From NCBI GenBank assembly GCA_038093515.1, contig JBBPSI010000071.1, positions 1 through 64,000 on the forward strand: a stretch of 64,000 nt of DNA, given 5' to 3'. The notes beneath the pieces were generated by a model that was not told the DNA's origin, did no database searches, and worked only from the letters and a program-made list of their open reading frames with translations. Of this stretch, positions 46,606 to 57,500 are shown one piece after another; position 1 is the first letter of the stretch; each line of letters starts with the position of its first letter. This stretch comes from Butyriboletus loyo (taxonomy: Eukaryota > Basidiomycota > Agaricomycetes > Boletales > Boletaceae). The translations under genes were made by a program, and so were the position numbers.

Positions 46606-47545
46606 ATGTCGGACTCGGACATTGTACATTTGCATGCATCCTCGTCGGTGACATCGTCCCCACGCACCAAACCTGCCCCCAAATCCTCCAAAATCCCACT
46701 TGTCTTCTCTTACATACCCAGCGACGATGGAACAGACGAGAACTTGCTAGTCCTTCTCCATGGACTCGGTCAGTAACCCTCGTTCATCCGCGCATTTCCC
46801 CATCCAACGCAAAACACCGATGCAGGGGACAGTCATACACCCTTTGCAAAATTTGGTCGATCGCTCCATCTTCCACAAACAGCCATCCTCGCACTGCGTG
46901 CCCCTGAACAGTAAATCGTGCGCATTCACCGAGATCAACCAGTGATGCTGAGCGACGGCCCACAGAATTCCATATCTCCAAGAACATGCTTTTCAGTGGT
47001 ACATGTCCTTTGATCTCCTCGGTGAAATCATCGAGCGACCAAACCCAACGCTGATTCTCGAGGTCATGGCTAAAGTACTCGATTATCTCATCGTGGAGTG
47101 TACATGGCCTCCCAATCGCATCCACTTCTTCGGTTTTGGCCAAGGGGGCAGTGTCGCTGCAGAAACTGCTTTAACATGGTGGAAGAAAGAGCTCGCGAGG
47201 ACAAGGACAACATCCAATCCAGAACAGAAATCAGATTCATCACCTCGTCAGCTGGGTTCGGTGGCATCTATATCTGGCCCGCTCCTTTCTTATCCGACAC
47301 TCGCCACACCATGTCCTACACCCCTTTTGATTTTTTCGCGAGTCTCCATCGCCAAGGACGTATCCACTGCATTTTCAAAGGGGTTCACGCACACAAGGCA
47401 GGTCGTAAAGCCTGGGGGCGAAGGAGAGGAGAGTATGCCACGTTCTCGAGACGAATGGGAGCCTGCTATGCGGTTTTGGAGCGAAGTGTTGGGGAGGAGG
47501 ACGGGAGATGGCCTTTATGAAGTAATGCCTGGCAGAGCGGTTTGA
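46606..47545 (+). CDS. Alpha/beta hydrolase, carboxylesterase-2 type, lacking nucleophile Ser
   Basis: Exons 46606-46768, 46826-46910 and 46966-47545 join in phase to 275 residues. ENLLVLLHGLGDSHTPF carries the oxyanion-hole motif; LPQTAILALRAPEQIPYL and HAFQWYMSFDLLGE follow as in the phospholipase/carboxylesterase (acyl-protein thioesterase-like) family. The nucleophile elbow, GFSQGG in this family, reads GFGQGGS here: codon 141 at 47138-47140 is GGC (Gly), one transition away from AGC (Ser). It may be catalytically dead or use another residue. ATG 46606 was chosen because the longer frame starts with TTG. No signal peptide is evident. Confidence 0.8.
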
Positions 47546-48833
47546 GCGTATAGTCAAGCGTGTATCTGAACTTCAGAACGTGGCCAAAGCTAAACGTTGA
47601 CGCCTTCTCTTGTGGAGATCTAGTTGATGTTGCACACATAATGTTCTTTACGCAAAACGTGCGTAACAGTGTGTCAGCGTCGTGCCATCCACCGGGGCAC
47701 TAATTCAAGGAAGTAATCGATACTATCGCGTGCGGGTGAAGGTGGCTTTGATCAACTTACCAGACGGACTATCTAGCGGAATTGCGGTGATTGCGCGACA
47801 CTTAATCAGGTCATAAGTGACCGCTATGCTCAACGTCTCGAATCAACTCGATACCTCCCCAATGCCCCGGTAACTGACTCGGACGATGTCCTTGACTTCG
47901 ACCTAGACTCTGAGTCATGCTGACACCTTACATCCTTCTCTCAGCCGACCCAACGGACCCGTCGGACGAGACTAAGCTTGACTGGGCCACCCGTCTTCAA
48001 GCTCTGCACCACGACGCACCCATCTTTTAGTATGGACTCCGAGCCGCCCCCCATGACTGCTTCCGAGAAATTGCTGCACGAGAGACTAATCGAGAGATAC
48101 ACTGCATGGTGACGAAGATGGAAGTCCATACTGGCCTTGACCCATTGTTAAACACGAAGGAATACCCCGACGTAACCAGAGTAACCAACCTCCAAAATGT
48201 TTGGGGCCATTTAATGACGTGGCTTGACTAGAGCGAATGGGTGAAATGCAACCCCGCTTGTGGTCCAGAAGTGAGTCGTGAGGTTCTTTCACTTTTTCAA
48301 CTGGTGGACTAATGCGGGGAGTTCAGGAGACCTGCCCACATGGCCCATTAGCTTTCCTGGGAAAGACAAAATCCCGTCTGAAAAGGCGGATCAACACACA
48401 GATTCTGATAGCCCACATTCGAAGACACTGACCGCTAAGCAAAAGCTAGTATGTAGCGGAGGTCCTGTCCGAATTTTTCCCACCAGCCTCCGATACGTGC
48501 TTGGAAGAATGGTATTGGCTGGGAAGGCCCGGAGGTGGAGTGACAATCCCAAGATGACGACGGAGAATAAGACAAGACTAGAAGGGGACACGGCAATCCG
48601 TTAGATGACGCTGCCAACACGTATAGTCCTTGAGCATCCCCAACTTTTTTTTCCAAAGCCACTTCGAACCTGTGAATGTATCGGTAAACCTTTCTCTGCA
48701 CACACCTCCGAAATTGTATGTCGCTCGAGAGTTGTTTGGTTCCATACGGATGTGTCAATTTTCCTCTGATGCCATTTCATATTACCACAAAACGCCGCAG
48801 TAAGTTGGTCCTGTCGTTCCATGCACCGGCGCA
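47546..48833. other. 1.3-kb stretch without a supported gene
   Basis: Frames are short. A plus-strand start at 48032 (DSEPPPMTASEKLLHERLIE) looks coding-like but cannot be extended. A roughly 70-bp segment at about 47680-47750 resembles 48805-48880, the 3' end of the Rsc7 gene (CACCGG, GCACTAA, TCAA and AATCGATAC/CATCAATAC words in the same order). Confidence 0.45.
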
Positions 48834-50652
48834 CTAACTCAAAGAAGCCATCAATACATCTCTTTCTCCCGCGTAAGGGTCCATGTCATTTGGACCTGGC
48901 AGCTCGAGATAGGTGTCCACCCAGGCCAAGGCCCATGCGCCATTCCCTACCTTCGTACCGCCGAGAACGCGCCGAGGAGCGACCTGTTCCCAGCGATACC
49001 TGATCGGCTGCGTGTCTGCACGGTCTGCTCAAAGAACAACATCAACGATCAGTGACTCCAAGGGGATGCAAGCTCAAACGCACAATGTACGAGGCCCGTG
49101 TGTGGTTCGTACACACCCAACGGAAACTCGACGTCGTCCGCCTTTTTCTTTCGCCCCACTTCCCTGTTGCCATCAACATCCATCATGCCGTTTGCCTCCT
49201 CTTTCCCTTTTCCCTTTCCAGAACTGGAACTACCCTCTAAGATACCCCCGCATGCGATCCTCACCTCTTGCCTCATCTTGGTCCACTCTGTATTCATCTC
49301 ATGAACTCTCCGAGCAGCCTCAATCATCCAGTTCTCCTTAGTAAGACCCTCCCGAGACAACATGCTCTTCCTGACAGCGCTATGAGGTCCGTCACTGAAT
49401 GGACCCCATCCAGAGGCGCCGAAAAGCGTAGTTGGGCCTCCGGCACGATATACACCTTGATTTGTACCCGAAAACGTTTGACTCGGCGCGGACATGGCCG
49501 GAACGTTGCTCGCGGAAGTAGCGGTTGGATCTGGAAGCTCGCCGACTAAGTCACCTGAAAAAAGACCTTTGGCAGTGATGTCGGCGAGTACGCGATCTTC
49601 GTAATAATCATCGGTGACCCAACGTCCGTCTAAAGAAAACCGAAATCTAAACTCTGAACAGGAAGGTGAATACACCCACTCACCGATGATCATTTTAGCG
49701 CCATGTAGTTTGTATGCGCTTCGCGCAGTGACCAATGTGACGCTACGTGTCTTGAGATGAGCACCAAGCTTTCCAGCTTGTATGAGAGCCTCTTTTTCCT
49801 GTTGTGAAGCACTGAGTTTGAGTGCAAGTGAGTTACGGCGAAAATAGTATAATGAGTCTCGGAAGCCTGAGGAACGCGCAGCATCAATAGCAAGCATGTA
49901 GCGTCGTGTAGGGTGTCGATCAGGAAGGATGAATGTGCTACATTTGAAGCGTCGACCTAGATACTTATCAGACGTTTGACCACCAAAAGGATAGGCTCCG
50001 CACGCGCGAAACAGGATCGTCACTCACCACCAAGCAGATTTCCATCTGTATCAATCTTTTGGTCTCCCTTTTCATCGGGTTCCGTGACGAACTCGTCGCC
50101 TTCGATATAACAGACCTTATCGCCAACTCTGCGCCATGCACGTCCGCCTTCCTCGCCTTCTTCTCCCTCGCCTTCTCCCTCACCACCCTCCCCCGAGAAG
50201 CGGGCGGTCGTGCCCTTCCCGCGACCCCGTCCTCTACCACGGCCACGACCCTTCCCCCTAGCGCGGGCTGCAGGTGTAGTCGGAGCAGCGCCGCGCGCGC
50301 GTCCTCTCGGTCTTCCACGAGGTCGAGCGGAAGCGCGTGCGTCATGGTCACCACCCTCTTCGTCATGCCCCTCATCTACGCCACTCCCTTCCAAATCCCC
50401 CTCGCCGTCGCCCTCCATATCCGCATCGGTACCCTCCACGGCAGGCTCTTCCTCATCCAAAACGCCCTCGGATTCCTCCCGTTTCGTATGGACGTCATCC
50501 TCGTCGACACCGTCGGCTTCCTCGGGGTAGGAGGTGGGCGTCTGGATGGCGGGCGTGTTGGACCGCCGTGTGATGATCGTGGCCCCTCCACGGCCAAGAC
50601 CAGGCTTGAGGATGATTTTATGACTGGAGGTGGAGGTGCCAGCGCGCTTCAT
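48834..50652 (-). CDS. RSC/SWI-SNF complex subunit Rsc7/Swp82 family
   Basis: Four exons join in phase to 544 residues: 50652-50028, 49956-49684, 49629-49084 and 49024-48834. The N-terminal 200 residues are disordered, first acidic and then an Arg/Gly run (GRPRGRARG and KGRGRGRGRGRGKG) typical of DNA- or RNA-contacting tails. The conserved CRC_subunit core starts CYIEGDEFVTEPDEKG, then RRFKCSTFILPDRHPTRRYM and FRDSLYYFRRN, which define Rsc7/Swp82 of fungal chromatin remodellers. The end carries FPLGVYEPHTG, HYRADTQPIRYRWEQV and a short acidic tail. It acts in the nucleus in ATP-dependent nucleosome remodelling. It is divergent from SPC1 with 229 bp between starts. Confidence 0.9.
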
Positions 50653-50881
50653 ACGTGAACGGGTAAGTTTTCGCAGGGATCAATGGCGTTTTTCGTGGCT
50701 TTTATCGTACTCCTGTGGCCTTGTCCTGAAAGTCGTTATGCCGGGCTCTAGTCAGTCACACCGTTGAGCTGACCTCGGTATTTTTGTGATCGTCCGGCGT
50801 GGGGCACACAAGCAACAATTTGTTACGTAATAGGGAACACTCATTCAACCCGGACGCGAACGCTCAACGTGTCACAATACC

Positions 50882-51317
50882 ATGTCATCTTCCCGGGACC
50901 TTCTCGAGGGTAAAATCGTCAGTATAATGTCGCGTGTTCGGCGTATCGACCTCTCTGACACACCGCAGGACTTTCATGGCCAAAAGAAAGTGGATGACAT
51001 TGTTCGCATAGCACTCATATCGAGTACCGTAAGTTGCTTTTAATGGTTCGCTCGAGGTACTGTGTGTTCAGTTCTCCATAGATCCTTTCCTTTGTCCTCG
51101 GTTTCGCCCTCCAATCGCTGCGCGTATCAATGGGAACGTTTGCACTCTCCACGGTTGTCCTTGCGTTGGTACGCAATTCGCAGCCTGCTTTAGCCTGGAT
51201 TCATTGAATGCTGACCGTGCGATGTGTCCATAGGTCGTTCTTCCACCCTGGCCTATATACAATAAACACGCTGTCAAGTGGCAGCCTGCCCAACCAGCTA
51301 CGTCGAAGAACAAATGA
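50882..51317 (+). CDS. SPC1: Signal peptidase complex subunit 1 (SPC12/SPCS1)
   Basis: Four small exons, all phase 0, join to 88 residues: 50882-50917, 50969-51028, 51082-51168 and 51234-51317. DFHGQKKVDDIVRIALISST leads into a membrane segment (ILSFVLGFALQSLRVSMG), a second (FALSTVVLALVVL) and the family ending PPWPIYNKHAVKWQ. This is the SPC12 topology: two membrane helices with short cytosolic ends, an accessory subunit of the ER signal peptidase that limits which proteins are cleaved. Each exon alone is too short to be seen as an ORF. Confidence 0.93.
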
Positions 51318-51881
51318 TGTTTCCTCGTCAGCTTTTATACATGAGTTTTGTATTGGCCAGGTTCAGCTGTATATATGCGAATGCAAATATCAAACTAATC
51401 GCAATAAGTTTGCGTGAATCATTCTGACTTTGTTTATGGCATCGACTCCGCACTTGGAATTGGGACGACGACAATACACCCATCCACGTCTTTACCATGA
51501 ACGACAAACATACGGAACTGTCCACAATACAACTGCGCTCTTCGACCTGTGGACTGAAGAAAAATATAACAGATCCCCATCGGGTTACAACATTAACTTG
51601 GAGGAAGACAAGGACACTCAGTTGGGACATTGTACATCGGATGACAGAAGTTGTGATCATTCGCAAATCAAGGATACAAGGCTCCAATTAGCGACCCTAC
51701 AGTCCCCACTTCCCACCTCCTGCGGGTCCCAACAAAAGAGGGGAAGGGGCATCGTCCCTCCAGAATTCCAAAGAGGTAGGAGAGCGTGCGTGCAATCTGA
51801 TGTGATCGCGGCCACCTGCACGTTTTGTGTTGAAACTCGAGCAGGCGTCCTAACTGCACGAACTCGATTGTAGTGAGTCGT
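51318..51881. other. Convergent spacer between SPC1 and eL41
   Basis: About 560 bp with only overlapping short frames and no domain. It should contain both 3' UTRs. Nothing else can be supported. Confidence 0.5.
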
Positions 51882-52011
51882 TTACTCTGTTTGAAAGATG
51901 AGCGACACATCAAACAGAAGGGATGATAGGGCACATACTCGAACGGGCTCTCATCTTTCTGCGCTTGCGTCTGAGTCTGCGAGAACGCTTTTTCTTCCAC
52001 TTCTCTCTCAT
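51882..52011 (-). CDS. RPL41: Cytosolic ribosomal protein eL41
   Basis: A 25-residue protein from two exons, 52011-51939 and 51886-51882, with a 52-nt GTATGT...CAG intron. The second exon supplies only the last two bases of a lysine codon plus TAA. The protein starts MREKWKKKRSRRLRRK and ends MRARSK, essentially the invariant eL41 sequence, nearly all Lys and Arg, forming a single helix that bridges the two ribosomal subunits. The gene is too short for ordinary ORF detection and is easily missed. It starts 219 bp from the divergent gene at 52231. Confidence 0.95.
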
Positions 52012-52230
52012 TCTATGAAATATGTGGTGAGCACACGCAAGTTGATCCGCTGGGAATAGGGACGTACCTGTTTGTCGATTGAAGTGACTGAGGAGAAGGA
52101 TGGGGCTTGTTCGTGGGTAATATGCTTATTGATGCTGTATAGTTGATTATGCAATGTTTCTCACGTTTCCGATGACTTCATCGCAAATCCTAATTGGGAT
52201 AAGCTGCAGGTGTTGACTTTGTTGCTTGCA

Positions 52231-53107
52231 ATGCGGTCTCGAAATATTGTTCAATTAATCCAGTCGACTCGGCCACCCCTCCTCTCCGCTTCCGTCGCTG
52301 CCCGACTTCCGTTCCGTGCAGTTCTACCACCCGTCCGCCCGCAATTCCGGATAACCCCCCTCCAAGCCCAACTCCGCCGCTGGTCCTCTTCGCAGGCTCC
52401 GTTAGCTGACCCCTCCCGGCCGGACCTGTTCTATTACCTTCTTCCATTGCCTCGTGAGCCGGACCACTCCCAGTCGACCCCTGTCTATGCTCTCTCCTTT
52501 CTCCCCACTCCGCCCCCGTCACCCCGTTCAGCGACCATCCTCGGTTGGCTCCCCGCCGTCACAAACGCCGGGACCGAAGACGTCGATGCCGGATTGAACG
52601 ACTTTGTCGAAAACCGTGCGTCCATGCCATGCATCCGGGTTCCCAACGTCTCATGCCAGCGCTCTTCAGCACGGTTCCGACCCTTCTTACACGAAGCGGT
52701 CCAGCAGGCACTACGCGAGGGTGCGGATGACGTATGGACTAATAGCGCCATTCAGATTCAGCAAGGATGGATGCACATTCACGGTGCGTCCAAAATTCAC
52801 GTGGTTAGCTCTATTGACCTCGACACGGGCGTAGATTACCGCAATGTTCCTGCCTTGGGCAGAATTGGCGATCCCGATGATATCATTGCCTCTGTGCTCG
52901 TTGAAGACAGCAAGGTGCGCACTCCTACGTCGCGTCATACGGTATAAATCTACATTCAGTGTCCTCGATAAGATCCTACCCGATACCTATCAAGCTATGC
53001 CCTCTTACCGATTCTGCACTGCCGATGGACCAACTCAATTGACGGAAGGCTTGGCAAAGAAACTCAAGAGCGTATTGGAAAGCGTCGCTTCCCGAGAATC
53101 ACAATAA
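52231..53107 (+). CDS. Conserved fungal protein of unknown function, probably mitochondrial
   Basis: Exons 52231-52615, 52670-52783, 52835-52914 and 52973-53107 join in phase to 237 residues. The first 60 residues are rich in Arg, Ser, Ala and Leu with almost no acidic residues (RSRNIVQLIQSTRPPLLSAS), as in mitochondrial presequences. The rest holds ATILGWLPAVTNAG, HEAVQQALREGADDVW, IQQGWMHIHD, GRIGDPDDIIASVLVEDSK and PDTYQAMPSYRFCTADG. I recall similar GRIxxxDDIxxxVLVEDG...YxxMPxYR proteins in fungi without known function. ATG 52231 is used because the longer frame starts with GTG. Confidence 0.75.
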
Positions 53108-54590
53108 TACGATCTCGGTGGCACCGAACACGACCCGAGTACCATGAACAGAGGGCGCATATCTGCCACCCAGCAGACGTTTATATTGACTCATATCATG
53201 CACAAGTGATTTAGCACTCCTGCAGTATCCGTCACGCCGTCCCTATTTGTGATCGCACCCCGCTGGGGGGTCATGTCAATGTATCTATCGTCACACTCCG
53301 AACTAGCATCGTTAAGATTTGTGTGTATACGGCTTATTGTGGCTTGCTACTGAGCTAGGGATCTACAAAGCCTTGGAGGATCGAGTCGACACTTTCGGAA
53401 GAAACCACGAGAGACGAGACATGCGATTTTCGAGTGCCCTGCTCTTCTATCACACGCTCAGCTTACTCTATTTTCAGGGAGATCGTCGGGTTGGACCAGA
53501 GTTCGAGCGAGGTCAGCCAACGGATGAGATCTCGCGGTGCTTCACCTGCCGCCCGTCGAGGCTGTTATTCATTGGCAGGGAAGCGCCAGTGGTTTAATGT
53601 TATCGGGTATGATGGACATGAAGCGACACGATGGTTCTCAGACACCCAAAGTAAGAATGGGACGATGATAGAGCCAAAGAGCCCTCTTGACGCTCCAGCG
53701 TTCGGGGGAATACATGTTGAAATGGGGGTGGAGGAATTCTGTCCGTGTCCAAAACCAAATCGACTTGTCCATGCGTTTTGCTTGCCTCCGCACGGCCACT
53801 CCGGTGTCGACCAGGAACTTTAATGTGAGGGTGAGTGCCGCTGGATTCTCGAGGGGCTTTGAAGACGCCTCGTCCTCGATTGATGGCCTAACAACTGGAG
53901 TCCCAGAGGATTTGAATTCAACGAAACCTGCCGTTTGCGTCCGAGATTTGGAGAGTGTCAATTCGAGTTAAGTACGTGATGATAGTCCATGAGTCCTCTG
54001 TGGCCAACTTGGCAACTCGCATATCGACATATACATATCGGAGGACGCGGAGAGCCCTGAGATACAACTGGCACAGAGTCTGTTGATGAACGAGTTGTTC
54101 ACCAACACTGGTCGATGTTCACCGACAAACAGACTAGGTGTTGATGCCACGTACCACATCGTACGTGTCCGTTCATGATGCATTGATGACCACCTTTTGC
54201 ACGTACTCCGGACGATCGAGAAAAACGAAACATAGATTCAAGCATATTATATGATAGAGGAACAACAGTCATAACCCGCAGCCCGTGCCAAGGGAGTGAA
54301 CGTGGTCACCACGTCAAGCAAGCATAGCACCCACCACATTTTGTCACGTCCAGTGCTCAGCACTTGGCAGTCGAGGTCGGGGGAGAAACAACCAAAGATG
54401 GAGAGATGGTATGAATGTCAAAAGAATGAAGACTATCGAAAAGCAAGATAATGATACGAAAAGAAAGATCGGTTAAATCCAAGGTCGTAGGTAGTCGTTA
54501 GATGTCATTAGGTGGTGCCATGATGGGTACCTCAGGTGTCCAAATACTTTTTCTGCGTACCATGCGTCGAGTGTCCAAGGTCACCAAGTT
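53108..54590. other. Stretch without a confident gene
   Basis: Between 53.4 and 53.97 kb the plus strand has two overlapping frames (one with GKRQWFNVIGYDGHEATRWF, one ending CVRDLESVNSS) that could be exons of a small gene, but no splice pair joins them credibly and no family is recognised. From 54.0 to 54.59 kb nothing coding is seen; it should carry the 3' UTR of the giant minus-strand gene. Confidence 0.4.
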
Positions 54591-57500
54591 TTAACCACGG
54601 TATGAATCACGAGGCGAACGAGGGCCGAACAAGCCAGGGCTTCCGCGGTCGGGGACAAGCAGAGTGGGTTCAACGGATGGCGGGGTAGGAGCCAACTGTG
54701 GATTAGCTGCAAGAGGATATCAATCAGGAGCTCAGAATATGAACCCCGAACATGGCCAAACTTACGCTGCCACGTAACCCACGAGTGGGCTTGCCTGGGT
54801 TCTGGGGGTGGCTCGACAGGAGGCGCGTCTGGCCTTTTCCGAATGCGACGACCTCGCTGTGTGACGGTGCGCCAGGCTGGGCGAGCCGGTGGCATATCCT
54901 CAGGCGGGGGCGGGACTTCGGGAGGTGGTGGAGGGGGAGGGGGGGCACCCGATACCATCGGTGGTTTCCTATAGTGTTTGTAAGCCACAGCCAAGGGAGA
55001 CGAGAACCGAACAACAGACCAGTCAGGATCAAACTCTCCACCCGGACCGTATCTCGACTTCATCACCATGAGGTATCCAAGCTCACTGCAAGGGGGTGAG
55101 TATCAAAGTTTACATGTCGCCATAAACGGCTACACACTATTGGATGTTGCGACGTTCTTCGCGCAGCTTGCCGACCTCGTTCAAGAGCATACGAACCTCA
55201 GTGGCAAGCGCTTTGCTGAATTCGTCTAAGTACTACAGAGGGGGTTGGCATCAAAAGAATATAACAGAATGAAGCATACGTACACCTTGGATGTTGTAAG
55301 GGACCTGCTCGTTTGCAGTGGCGCGGACAGCATTGATAGTCTCCTCGTGTTGTCGATTGCTGTCTGCTCTCCAACCTAAAAGTCCTCCAATGAGCACTGA
55401 AATCACGGGAAAAAAAGCCCGAGCCACTCACTTTCTGACAGTGCATCAAGAAGCCCTCTTAGCTCAGCGTTCTGTCGGTGCAGCTCCTCCAAGACATGCT
55501 CGATGCCTGTCCGCTAGCTTGAGCGCTGTAGAGATCAAAATTGACCCTATAACTCACCAGGTTTACCTTCGTTCGCTTGTCTTTGTTCCTCTTCGCGCTG
55601 CCTAGCCGCTGCCTGCTCATCCAAAAGTTGTGCAACCATGTTCATCAGCCCTTGGATCTGGCCATCGCGCTCCTCCTTCCAACGTTGCTTCTCTGCCCAA
55701 TGCTCGTCCATAAGCGCCTTCTTCTCTTCACAGAGAGCCTGGTTCTGTTGAATCATGTTGGTGATATCGGCCAATTGGTTACGCAGTGCATCGTCCCGCT
55801 CTGCAGCCGCCATTCGCGCTTCGTTGCCTTCCGTTATGCGCGATTGCCGCTCGTTGTCAAGCTCAGCACGGGTGCGAGCGAGTTCGTCCTCGAGAGCAAT
55901 AATTTTGGCTTCCCGTTCTTCGTCGAGGAGTCGGCGTGCCTCGTCGAGATGCGCACGTTCGCGTTCGCGTTCCGCGGCCAATAACTCTCGCTCACGTGCC
56001 ATCTCCTCTCTTTCCATGTGCACAGTTTCCAAAATGTCAGATGCGTGTCGGGACGCTGCATCCTGCGTGGCTGTATGAATCGACTCAAGAATCGAAGCAT
56101 GATCCGGGTCGGAGGGTTGAGTGGGAGTCGGCGGAACTGGGGGAACTGGTGGAGCTTCTGCGATTCTTTCTTCCAGTTCATGGAGCAGAGTATCAGCTCG
56201 TTGTCTCGTTTCCGCGTCTCTTCGGTCTTCATTGTCAAGAAAGATGCGCTCTCTGACATCTTCGTTATCACGGAATTCCTGTTCACGTTTACCTTCGGCA
56301 TCCTGCGCGTCATGTACAATGTGCGTCAGTTGACGTTCCGCATCATCCAGTCGTTCCTGCCGTGCACGTAATGCATCCTCAAAGTCCTCGTCGCCGGGAA
56401 GTGGCTGGAGGCCTGGCGCCGGGACGTGATGAATCATTTCGCTTGGTGGTCGTCCGCCGTCCTCTTCCGTGATCATTGGAGTTGGGGCACCACGTGAAGC
56501 CGTGCGCTGAGGAGTATGTCGGCTACCTCCCACCGCAGATGCAGACGAAGGATGGCGGCTGTGCCCTTCTGGTGCGCGTTCCATTGAAGGAGAGCGCTGG
56601 CGATCATATCCCTCAGGTTCAGGGGGCATAGTAGTGTAATAGCGCTCGCCCGGTGGTACGCGCGCCAATTCGCGTGCTAAAGGTGACGAGGGGCGATCTG
56701 TGGAACCAACTCAACATGGAAACATCATAGTAAATCGCAGAAACCTACATGTGCGGGGTTCTCCGGGGCCGCCCAATCGGATAATGGTAGGAGGCGCCGG
56801 AGAAGCAGGCGGGGGGTGAGGAAGAGCTCCGGCTGTATCTCTCTCAGCAGGTCCAGGTCCTCGGGTGGACCTGGTTTCGGACGGTGGAGCACGTGCTCGA
56901 TCACCAGGATCACCCTCTCTGATGTCTGGACGGCGGTCAGAGCGACCACTGGGACGGCGCTCGGGAGAGCGTCGGCCTGGATCTTCTGGGGAGCGCTCCC
57001 TCTCCTCCTCAGGATGATTCCTATCGCCTCGACCACGACGCCTAGCGGGATAATCATCAGGATGCCTGTAAGATGACCTATCTTCTGGGTCAGAGCGACC
57101 ACCGCGACGTCGCTCGGGAGAGCGTCGGCCTGGATCTTCTGGGGAGCGCTCCCTTTCCTCAGGATGATCCCTCTCGTCTCGACCATGACGCCTAGCGGGA
57201 TAATCGTCAGGATGCCTGTAAGATGACCTATCTTCTGGGTCAGAGCGACCACTGGGACGTCGCTCGGGAGAGCGTCGACCTGGATCTTCTGACGAGCGCT
57301 CCCTCTCGTCCTCAGGATGATCCCTATCGCCTCGACCGCGACGCCTAGCGGGATAATCATCAGGATGCCTGTAAGATGACCTATCTTCTGGGTCATCGCC
57401 GTAGCGGCCATATCCTCGGCGCCTCGTACGGTCCGATGGGTAATCATCGTCAGAACGGCCGTATCCTTGGCGCCTCGCACGTTCGGGTGAGTAGTCATCA

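Noticed and set aside
48032..48115. Start resembling the N-terminus of a BolA-like protein (MTASEKLLHERL)
   Set aside because: The diagnostic downstream segment of BolA is not found in any frame nearby, so the similarity is too short to use.
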